Positions 1-5,896 of a stretch of 11,654 bases of DNA are shown piece after piece (position 1 is the first letter of the stretch; every line of letters starts with the position of its first letter). A program made the position numbers and the translations under genes. The DNA comes from JBMSHD01 sp049416425. Its GTDB lineage: Bacteria; Pseudomonadota; Gammaproteobacteria; Francisellales; Francisellaceae. The stretch covers positions 1 through 11,654 of the forward strand of contig JBMSHD010000072.1 of NCBI GenBank assembly GCA_049416425.1, written 5' to 3'. Below the pieces are notes generated by a model. That model saw only the letters and a list, made by a program, of their open reading frames with translations. It did no database searches and was not told the DNA's origin.

Positions 1-54
1 TGCCCTTTATACCATGTCCATAACAGCAATGCCAAAATTTTGGGGAGTTTTCAG
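1..54. repeat. Left copy of 54-bp terminal inverted repeat (probable insertion sequence end)
   Basis: Bases 1-54 are the exact reverse complement of bases 11601-11654, and identity breaks at base 55. Read from inside the window outward, the repeat begins CTGAAAACTCCCC, which resembles the outer end of IS10 (CTGAGAGATCCCC, 10 of 13 positions by eye) and the CTGA start shared by IS10/IS50-type IS4-family elements. The body of the element would lie outside the window. No transposase can be read from so short a piece, so the family is an inference from the end sequence only. Confidence 0.7.
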
Positions 55-455
55 AGTTTTTTATAGTTTTTATGAAATATGCGCAAAATAACTTCCTACA
101 GATAGCCACTGCGAAATTTTGTTTCTCATCATTGCCGCGACAGAGTGAAATGGCGGAATAAAGCTATTGCTTTATCCATTGAATGCCCCCTGGATTGCGC
201 AGGAGAGGCGCCACAAAGCAATCTACGTGGTCTCAATGTATTGACGGCTTATTGCCCAAGCACATGCAATTTTTGCCACTCTTAGGATAATCACATGGAT
301 CATCGCCAAGCGATGATGACGATTGTTGCACCTAAAAGTATACCTTGCAAGGAGAAGGGAATTTATTTCAGACACGTTTCTATTTAACCCTGAATTTGAA
401 ACAGTGATTAGCAATTATTACGAATAACCATAATTTTTGCGTTCAATAACGGCAA
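55..455. other. Non-coding left flank with two small hairpins and a doubtful transposase-like fragment
   Basis: There is no convincing gene in these 401 bases downstream of deoB. A perfect 7-bp stem (ATCATCG/CGATGAT) with a 5-base loop lies at 299-317. A second stem (ATAAAGC/GCTTTAT, 4-base loop) lies at 158-175 and can be extended by a GG/CC pair past one bulged A. Neither is followed by a T-run on the minus strand, so neither is a standard terminator for deoB. On the minus strand, the frame running from about base 142 down to the left edge reads ...FAVAICRKLF...IKTIKNS, which vaguely recalls the RKL region near the C-terminus of IS110/IS1111 transposases. It is broken by stops upstream and may be chance. 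A 63-codon minus-strand frame at 223-414 has no recognisable features. Confidence 0.4.
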
Positions 456-1685
456 TTACAACACCGAAATTCCATACTCAAGCTTCTCAATCCCCATGTA
501 AGCGGCGATACTCTGCCCGATATCGGCAAAAGACTGCCTGGCTCCAATTTCTTCTGATGCGATATTTTTCCCCCACAACAGAAAAGGGATATGCTCACGA
601 GTATGATCAGTCCCTCTCCAGGTTGGGTCACAGCCATGATCGGCGGCAACGATAACAATGGTGTCATCATCAAGAAGCGCGTCAAGCTCAGGCAGTCTGG
701 AATCGATATACTCCAACGCTTTGGCATAACCAGCTGTATCTCTTCGATGTCCAAAGCTTGAATCAAAATCGACAAAATTAGTGAAAATCAACGAGTTGTC
801 TTTCGCTTTTTTATAGGCCTCGAGCGTGTTATCAAACAACTCTTCAAGACCCGTTGCCTTGATTTTTTCGGTGACCCCCTGATGAGCATAAATATCGGCA
901 ATTTTACCAATTGAGATGACATGACCTCCGGCTTTTTCAAGCTTATCAAGCAGGGTTTCAGCCGGCGGCAGAATAGAATAATCGTGGCGATTTCCAGTGC
1001 GGATATAATCGTCAGCCGACTCTCCAACAAAGGGTCTGGCAATCACCCTGCCGATCATCATCCCCATCTCATCAAGCACCTCTCTTGCCGCATAACAGAT
1101 CTCATAGAGCCGCTCAAGCCCAAAATAGCTCTCATGAGCCGCAATCTGAAACACACTATCGGCAGAGGTATAGATAATCGGTTTTTTCGTCTGGCAGTGC
1201 TCATCACCAAGCGCTTTTAAAACTTCTGTTCCAGAAGCATGACCGGCATCAATATAACCTTCATCCAGTTTGGCCTTTTCAACCCAGCGATCGAGAAATT
1301 CCTGTGGAAACACCGACTCATCGTGCTCTTTTTTCTCAAAATACTGCCACTCAAACATCACCGGAACACCGGCGATTTCCCAATGACCACTGGGCGTATC
1401 TTTGCCTTTGCTATTTTCAATACAATACCCATATTTGGCTTCAATCACTGGATTACCATCAACCAAATCCACAGATAATTTATGACCTCGACTCAACTCA
1501 GCCGCCGCCTGAAGTCCTCTTTTTGTCAAATTTGGCAACTTAAGTCTATGACCGGTTTTTGCCATCTCATCGACAATGTGCCCCAGCGTATCGGCACCTT
1601 CATCCCCAAAATCAGGAGCATCATCTGCCGCACCTATACCAAAAGAATCAAACAGTAAAATAACGGTCTTCTTATTTTTCAACAT
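456..1685 (-). CDS. deoB: Phosphopentomutase DeoB
   Basis: Cytosolic enzyme interconverting (deoxy)ribose 1-phosphate and (deoxy)ribose 5-phosphate, joining nucleoside phosphorolysis to central carbon metabolism. At 409 residues it matches the usual length (E. coli about 407). Alkaline-phosphatase-superfamily features are complete: the N-terminal metal site around D13 in LFDSFGIGA; the KDTPSGHWEIAGVP loop (95-108) with T97, the residue phosphorylated in the family; the cap domain with YTSADSVFQIA (172-182); VDFDSSFGHRRD (305-316); and AADHGCDPTW followed by TDHTREHIP (347-367), supplying the remaining metal ligands. The ATG start is preceded by only a weak Shine-Dalgarno (GGTAA). It is divergent from rpmH across 444 bp. 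No deo-operon partners (deoA, deoC, deoD) are in the window, so it stands alone here. Function is secure. Confidence 0.97.
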   Translation of the reverse strand: MLKNKKTVILLFDSFGIGAADDAPDFGDEGADTLGHIVDEMAKTGHRLKLPNLTKRGLQAAAELSRGHKLSVDLVDGNPVIEAKYGYCIENSKGKDTPSGHWEIAGVPVMFEWQYFEKKEHDESVFPQEFLDRWVEKAKLDEGYIDAGHASGTEVLKALGDEHCQTKKPIIYTSADSVFQIAAHESYFGLERLYEICYAAREVLDEMGMMIGRVIARPFVGESADDYIRTGNRHDYSILPPAETLLDKLEKAGGHVISIGKIADIYAHQGVTEKIKATGLEELFDNTLEAYKKAKDNSLIFTNFVDFDSSFGHRRDTAGYAKALEYIDSRLPELDALLDDDTIVIVAADHGCDPTWRGTDHTREHIPFLLWGKNIASEEIGARQSFADIGQSIAAYMGIEKLEYGISVL

Positions 1686-1820
1686 CGCTTTACCAGCTAT
1701 TTAAAAATTTCTTGTTTACATCATAATGAAATTTTAACATGGTTTAATCAATTAAAGCCAATTATCACAGTAAAGATATTATTTTTTGAGAAAAGTCATC
1801 GGCGCATCGATTAAAATAAG

Positions 1821-1892
1821 ATGAGGCGGTAAACAGTTATTTTAGGAGGGAAGGAGGGAGAGAGAAGGAATAGCAACTGTTTACCGCCTCAT
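1821..1892. repeat. Perfect 18-bp inverted repeat with purine-rich 36-base loop
   Basis: The left arm 1821-1838 (ATGAGGCGGTAAACAGTT) and right arm 1875-1892 (AACTGTTTACCGCCTCAT) are exact reverse complements separated by 36 bases. Bases 1844-1870 of the loop are an unbroken 27-base purine run on the plus strand, with GGA at 1845, 1849, 1853, 1857 and 1867. Neither arm is followed by a T-run, so it is not a typical intrinsic terminator. It lies between the divergent deoB and rpmH starts, about 135 bp from deoB and 150 bp from the rpmH -35 element. Possible roles are a structured RNA binding CsrA/RsmA, a cruciform or protein-binding site, or a degenerate mobile repeat. The structure is directly visible; any function is inference. 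Confidence 0.75.
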
Positions 1893-2042
1893 GTTTCCAT
1901 TATAGCGACACGCCTTAGTAATGTCAAAATAAAATGTAAATTTTTTGTTCAATTTTTTATTTTAAAATTATAAATTGATTTCTTTGACTGGGATTATTAA
2001 ATGCACTCACACCATGAATTGATGCAATTTGCCAATTTTAAA
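1893..2042. other. Very AT-rich divergent intergenic stretch without genes
   Basis: The stretch from about 1920 to 2042 is dominated by A/T runs. No reading frame, tRNA or intrinsic terminator is visible. Although rpmH often lies beside the replication origin in gammaproteobacteria, I see no good DnaA box: the nearest is TTATACATT within the rpmH leader, with two mismatches to TTATNCACA. An origin is therefore not supported. The AT-richness may simply serve as an UP-element-like region for the rpmH promoter. Confidence 0.4.
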
Positions 2043-2071
2043 TTGACTAAATTTCGAATTTTGCATACAAT
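2043..2071 (+). promoter_or_regulatory. Sigma-70-type promoter for the rpmH operon
   Basis: The -35 hexamer TTGACT (2043-2048) and -10 hexamer TACAAT (2066-2071) are separated by exactly 17 bp, each with one mismatch to consensus. The next bases, CGGCGGG, form a GC-rich discriminator, a known hallmark of promoters for translation genes that are repressed by ppGpp/DksA. Transcription would start near 2078, giving a leader of about 52 bases before the rpmH ATG. This is the strongest promoter match I found in the window. Confidence 0.8.
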
Positions 2072-2129
2072 CGGCGGGAATTATTTTTATACATTTTGAA
2101 ATAACCAAACTTACAAAAGGGTCGAAACA

Positions 2130-2264
2130 ATGAAAAGAACATTTCAACCAAGCAACTTAAAGCGTAAAAGAACACATGGTTTTCGTGCCAGAATGAAAAC
2201 ATTAAGTGGTCAAAAAGTCATTCGCAACAGAAGAGCTAAAGGCAGACACAAGCTTGCCGCTTAA
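2130..2264 (+). CDS. rpmH: Large ribosomal subunit protein bL34
   Basis: A 44-residue basic protein of the 50S subunit, one of the smallest ribosomal proteins. Translation gives MKRTFQPSNLKRKRTHGF at the start and IRNRRAKGRHKLAA at the end, which is the bL34 signature over its full length. The ATG at 2130 is preceded by AAAGGG, a good Shine-Dalgarno about nine bases upstream, and by the promoter at 2043-2071. It heads the conserved rpmH-rnpA-yidD-yidC cluster. In many gammaproteobacteria dnaA is the divergent neighbour; here it is deoB. The stop codon overlaps the likely rnpA start, implying translational coupling. Confidence 0.98.
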   Translation: MKRTFQPSNLKRKRTHGFRARMKTLSGQKVIRNRRAKGRHKLAA

Positions 2265-2595
2265 TGCCCTAAAAAAAACCAACATTCTCAAAGCAGCTGC
2301 ATTTACGAGCGCTTTTGCACAAGTAACAAGGAAAATTCATACCAGGCATTTTACTTTCCTGATCTCGCAACGACAGGAAATTGAGCCAGCCATCGGTATT
2401 ATTATTGGCAAAAAAAAAGTGAAAACAGCCGTCAGGCGCAATTTGTGCCGACGCCTGATTAAAGAAGCTTTCCGCCAGCATAAGACACTGTTTATTAACA
2501 CACATGTTGTCGCTATTGCCAAGGCTGAAGCATTTCACGCGACAAGGGATGAGCTATGGGACTCTATCAATCTGTTTTTGAAAAAATACGCCTGA
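2254..2595 (+). CDS. rnpA: Ribonuclease P protein component
   Basis: Protein subunit of RNase P, which with the M1 RNA removes 5' leaders from precursor tRNAs. The basic RNA-binding helix is visible as KKKVKTAVRRNLCRRLIKE (53-71), followed by AFRQH, with a preceding IGIIIGKK strand. The start is uncertain. I chose TTG at 2254 (113 residues, overlapping rpmH by 11 bases, with AAAGGCAG upstream), which gives the common RnpA length. A GTG at 2206 in the same frame would give 129 residues but lies deep inside rpmH and lacks a Shine-Dalgarno. One oddity is the near-invariant RNR motif, which reads R-N-L here; the rest of the helix is kept. The gene overlaps yidD by 40 bases. The family call rests on this helix and the gene order. 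Confidence 0.9.
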   Translation: MPLNALKKTNILKAAAFTSAFAQVTRKIHTRHFTFLISQRQEIEPAIGIIIGKKKVKTAVRRNLCRRLIKEAFRQHKTLFINTHVVAIAKAEAFHATRDELWDSINLFLKKYA

Positions 2596-2816
2596 TCTGC
2601 CTATTCCCATTTATTTTTCTCATTCGCAGTTATCAAATTCTTATCAGCCCCTTTCTGGGTACACGTTGTCGCTTTTACCCAAGTTGTTCACAATATGCAC
2701 TGGAAGCAATAAAATTGCACGGTTTGCGGATTGGGCTTTGGCTAATGGTAAAAAGACTGGTAAAATGCCATCCAGGCTGCCAAGGCGGTTATGATCCAGT
2801 TCCAAAGAAAATTTAA
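2556..2816 (+). CDS. yidD: Membrane protein insertion efficiency factor YidD
   Basis: Small inner-membrane-associated protein (86 residues; E. coli 85) that aids YidC-dependent insertion of membrane proteins. Visible family features are a hydrophobic/amphipathic N-terminus (about 10-35), the signature ISPFLGTRCRFYPSCSQYALEAI (30-52), VKRLVKCHPGCQGGYDPVP near the C-terminus, and the conserved cysteines. The ATG at 2556 is preceded by GGGATGAG and lies inside rnpA, overlapping it by 40 bases; such overlap is common in this cluster. yidC starts 9 bases after its stop, so the two are almost certainly co-translated from one message. Function as a YidC partner is established for the family but mechanistically poorly defined. 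Confidence 0.96.
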   Translation: MGLYQSVFEKIRLICLFPFIFLIRSYQILISPFLGTRCRFYPSCSQYALEAIKLHGLRIGLWLMVKRLVKCHPGCQGGYDPVPKKI

Positions 2817-2825
2817 GGTTAATCA

Positions 2826-4472
2826 ATGAAGGCAAATTATATTCGAATTTTTTTGCTCGCGGTAATCGTTGTCATATTCATGCAACTGATGGCTCACTGG
2901 CAGACACTATTCCATCCTCAGGTATCGAGCTCAAATGCGGCTAAAATCAATGACAAAACACCGGCTCAAAGCACTCAAATGATAGACAGCAAAGCCATAA
3001 ACAACAGCCAGAGTGTTAGTCAAACCTTTGATATCAGCACCCACAAACCAATTATCATCAACACCTCGGTATTTAAAAATGTTGAGATAAGTCCTCAAAA
3101 CGGTGCGATTATCGGTGCATCTTTGCAGAATTATCACGTCAGCCTCAAAGATCAGGATCCCATGCCTTTATTGAATGATGACAAAGGCACAAAATACATC
3201 GCCGTGCCATCACTGATGATCAATGGCAAAGCGGTTGATGTACTGTTCGATGAACATAATGTCAAAACAGTTGATAATATAACCACCGTCACACTCAAAG
3301 GTCATGCCACCGGTTTTGAGATCACCAGAGAATACGCTTTTAATGATCAAAGCTATGACATTCAGATCTCTCAACAGCTCAAAAACACAAGCGCAAATGC
3401 GCAGACCGTCGTATTTAATAATCGCCTGATTCGCCAGCATGAGGCAGAAAAATCCAGCTTCAGCCTTTTTGACGCTCATTCCTACTCTTTCCAAGGAGCC
3501 GCTCTTTCCTCTACCTCTGAGCGTTTTCAGAAGGAATCCTTTAAAGATCTCAATGAATCATCGGCCAATGTTACCACCAAAGAAGGCTGGGCGGCAATGA
3601 TTCAACATTACTTCATCGGCGCCTGGGCTCCGGAGAAAAACGATACGCAAAGCATTGATGTCTATGCCAAATCGTTGACTCAGGGCACTTATGAAACCGG
3701 AATCAGCACCACCCCTGTTGTTATTGAAGCCGGTAAGACATTAAGCAATCAAAGCCAGCTTTATCTTGGTCCTATCATCAAGAAGAATCTTGAGGCCGTC
3801 TACCCCTATCTTGATAAGGCGCTGGATTATGGCATCCTGTCATTTATCTCCGTTATCATCTTCTGGCTTTTAAACCTGATTCATACATTTGTCGGCAACT
3901 GGGGCGTTGCCATCATCCTTGTCACCGTTATCATCAAGATGTTGTTCTATCCGCTTTCCGCCAAAAGCTACCGCTCGATGGCAAAAATGCGCCTGCTGCA
4001 ACCGCGTATGAAAAAGCTGCAAGAGCTCTACAAAGGCGACCGCCAGAAGCTGGGGCGCAAAATGATGGAACTTTATCGCGAAGAAAAGGTCAATCCAGCC
4101 AGTGGATGTTTACCGATTCTTATCCAGATCCCTGTATTTATCGCTCTATACTGGGTGCTTCTGGAATCGGTACAATTGCGCCAGGCACCCTTTATCTTCT
4201 GGATTCATGATCTGGCCACAAAAGACCCTTACTTTATCCTGCCAATTTTAATGGGTATTTCGATGTTTGTGCAGCAGCGAATAAGCCCGACGACGGCCGA
4301 TCCAACTCAAGCAAAAATCATGATGGCCATGCCGGTGATCTTCACCATCTTCTTCGCTTCATTCCCATCAGGACTTGTGCTCTACTGGCTGACAAACAAC
4401 GTGATTTCCATTCTACAACAGTGGTATATCACCCGTAAGTTTACCGCAAGCTATAAGGCAAAACGTGCCTAA
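2826..4472 (+). CDS. yidC: Membrane protein insertase YidC (Oxa1 family)
   Basis: Inner-membrane insertase acting alone or with SecYEG to insert and fold membrane proteins. Length is 548 residues, the same as E. coli. Order of parts: an N-terminal membrane anchor (about 6-24), a low-complexity linker, a periplasmic P1 domain (about 75-320), then the conserved Oxa1 core. The core contains a hydrophobic segment at 337-375 ending in IIKMLFYPLS, where K371 corresponds to the groove arginine R366 of E. coli. It continues with the cytoplasmic helical hairpin (about 380-425), VNPASGCLPILIQIPVFIALYWVL (422-445), PILMGISMFVQQRISPTT (473-490) and the final segment with FPSGLVLYWLTNN (513-525). The C-terminus is short and basic. 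It is the fourth gene of the rpmH cluster, with AAGGT as Shine-Dalgarno. No mnmE follows, unlike many gammaproteobacteria. Confidence 0.98.
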   Translation: MKANYIRIFLLAVIVVIFMQLMAHWQTLFHPQVSSSNAAKINDKTPAQSTQMIDSKAINNSQSVSQTFDISTHKPIIINTSVFKNVEISPQNGAIIGASLQNYHVSLKDQDPMPLLNDDKGTKYIAVPSLMINGKAVDVLFDEHNVKTVDNITTVTLKGHATGFEITREYAFNDQSYDIQISQQLKNTSANAQTVVFNNRLIRQHEAEKSSFSLFDAHSYSFQGAALSSTSERFQKESFKDLNESSANVTTKEGWAAMIQHYFIGAWAPEKNDTQSIDVYAKSLTQGTYETGISTTPVVIEAGKTLSNQSQLYLGPIIKKNLEAVYPYLDKALDYGILSFISVIIFWLLNLIHTFVGNWGVAIILVTVIIKMLFYPLSAKSYRSMAKMRLLQPRMKKLQELYKGDRQKLGRKMMELYREEKVNPASGCLPILIQIPVFIALYWVLLESVQLRQAPFIFWIHDLATKDPYFILPILMGISMFVQQRISPTTADPTQAKIMMAMPVIFTIFFASFPSGLVLYWLTNNVISILQQWYITRKFTASYKAKRA

Positions 4473-4550
4473 TACTCCAGGTACTCTTGTTGATCTGTTT
4501 TACTCTTGAACCTTAGCATAACGCTAAAAGCCAAAACCAAAGGAAGCACA

Positions 4551-5819
4551 ATGTCCAAACTTCAAGCCGTCAGAGGCATGAATGATATCCTACCGGATGA
4601 GATCGGCAACTGGCATTACTTTGAATCCATGGTAATCGAGCTGCTCAAGCAGTTTAATTATCATGAGATCCGCATGCCTATCGTTGAGAAAAGCGAGCTG
4701 TTCCACCGCGGTGTCGGCGAGGGAACCGACATCGTCGAGAAAGAAACCTACGATTTTCTAGACCGAAACGGTGAATCGTTAACCTTACGCCCTGAAGGCA
4801 CTGCCAGCTGTGTTCGCGCCATGATAGAACACGGCATGTTGAGAAATCAGCAACAAAAGCTGTTCTATATCGGCCCCATGTATCGTCATGAACGCCCACA
4901 AAAAGGCAGATATCGTCAGTTTTATCAACTCGGTGTCGAAGTCTATGGCGCTTCTCATATTGCCGCCGATGCCGAACTGATCACCCTGAACTGGCAACTG
5001 TGGCAAAAACTGGGGCTTGTCGACCATGTGAAGCTTGAGATCAATAATTTAGGTACCGCTAAAGAGCGCCAGGATTATACAAAAGCACTGGTGGAATATC
5101 TCACACCGCTTAATGGTCAACTTGATAAAGACAGTCAAAGACGCCTTGGCAAAAATCCACTGCGTATTCTTGATAGCAAGAATGAACAGACCAGAAAGCT
5201 GCTGCAAAATGCCCCGGTGTTTGATGATTACTTAAGTGAAGCTTCAAAAGCCGATTTTGCCGAATTGTGCAACTACCTAAAGAGCAGCACCATTCCATTT
5301 ACCATTAATCCGCATTTGGTTCGAGGCATCGACTATTACACTAATACCGTTTTTGAATGGACGACCGACAAACTTGGCGCTCAGGGCACGATCTGCGCCG
5401 GTGGTCGCTATGATGGGCTCGTGACCAGTTTAAATGGGCCCGACACGCCGGCTGTTGGCTTTGCCATGGGTATTGAACGCATTTTGCTGTTATTGCAAAC
5501 GCTTGCATTACTACCTCAAGCAACAGTTGCGCCAGATATCTATATCATCAGCGATAGCCGCTCGATTTTCAAAGCCATGGAGATCTCAAGTGATCTTCGG
5601 ATCAAACTGCCTCAGCTTTGCATCGAGCAAAACACCACGCCCTCAAGCATAAAATCGCAATTTAAAAAGGCCGATAAATCCGGCGCCAAAATCGCGCTGG
5701 TAATTGCCGAAAATGAAATTAAAAATCAGTCCGCCGTGGTGAAATTTCTGCGTGAAGACAAACCACAGCAATCGATTGCCTTTGATCGACTGGCAGATCA
5801 GCTATCGGCGCTCTATTAA
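4551..5819 (+). CDS. hisS: Histidine-tRNA ligase
   Basis: Class II aminoacyl-tRNA synthetase charging tRNA-His in the cytosol. The ATG at 4551 is preferred over a TTG at 4506 because it has AGGAAG just upstream and gives the usual N-terminus LQAVRGMNDILP and length (422; E. coli 424). Motifs: RPEGTASCVRA (80-90), motif 2 RHERPQKGRYRQF (112-124), the histidine-specific LVRGIDYYTNTVFEW (256-270) with the catalytic arginine R258, AGGRYDGL (283-290), and motif 3 AVGFAMGIER (301-310). The C-terminal anticodon-binding domain follows (about 328-422). It lies 78 bases after yidC on the same strand, with no obvious terminator between, so it may be read through from the rpmH operon; a weak internal promoter cannot be excluded. 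Confidence 0.98.
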   Translation: MSKLQAVRGMNDILPDEIGNWHYFESMVIELLKQFNYHEIRMPIVEKSELFHRGVGEGTDIVEKETYDFLDRNGESLTLRPEGTASCVRAMIEHGMLRNQQQKLFYIGPMYRHERPQKGRYRQFYQLGVEVYGASHIAADAELITLNWQLWQKLGLVDHVKLEINNLGTAKERQDYTKALVEYLTPLNGQLDKDSQRRLGKNPLRILDSKNEQTRKLLQNAPVFDDYLSEASKADFAELCNYLKSSTIPFTINPHLVRGIDYYTNTVFEWTTDKLGAQGTICAGGRYDGLVTSLNGPDTPAVGFAMGIERILLLLQTLALLPQATVAPDIYIISDSRSIFKAMEISSDLRIKLPQLCIEQNTTPSSIKSQFKKADKSGAKIALVIAENEIKNQSAVVKFLREDKPQQSIAFDRLADQLSALY

Positions 5820-5896
5820 GAAATTAAGCAAGAAACCACTTGTAAAATTTTAATAATCGCTCAAACTGTGCTTAAAGCCATTTATCGAAAAAAAAC

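Noticed and set aside
223..414. 63-codon minus-strand open frame downstream of deoB
   Set aside because: No ribosome binding site, no recognisable motif, and composition is typical of non-coding DNA; not called as a gene.
921..1543. Several plus-strand open frames of 79-99 codons opposite deoB
   Set aside because: They overlap each other and the highly conserved deoB frame, and resemble no known protein.
1821..1892. Intrinsic terminator between deoB and rpmH
   Set aside because: The genes diverge, so no terminator is needed there. The loop is far too large and neither arm is followed by a T-run.
1686..2129. Replication origin beside rpmH
   Set aside because: The region is AT-rich and rpmH often neighbours oriC, but I find no cluster of TTATNCACA-like boxes and dnaA is absent; the best match has two mismatches.
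2269..2538. 89-codon minus-strand frame opposite rnpA
   Set aside because: Shadow of rnpA; no family features and no plausible start signals.
4506..4550. TTG start giving a 15-residue longer HisS
   Set aside because: The ATG at 4551 has AGGAAG upstream and matches the usual HisS N-terminus; the extension has no family counterpart.
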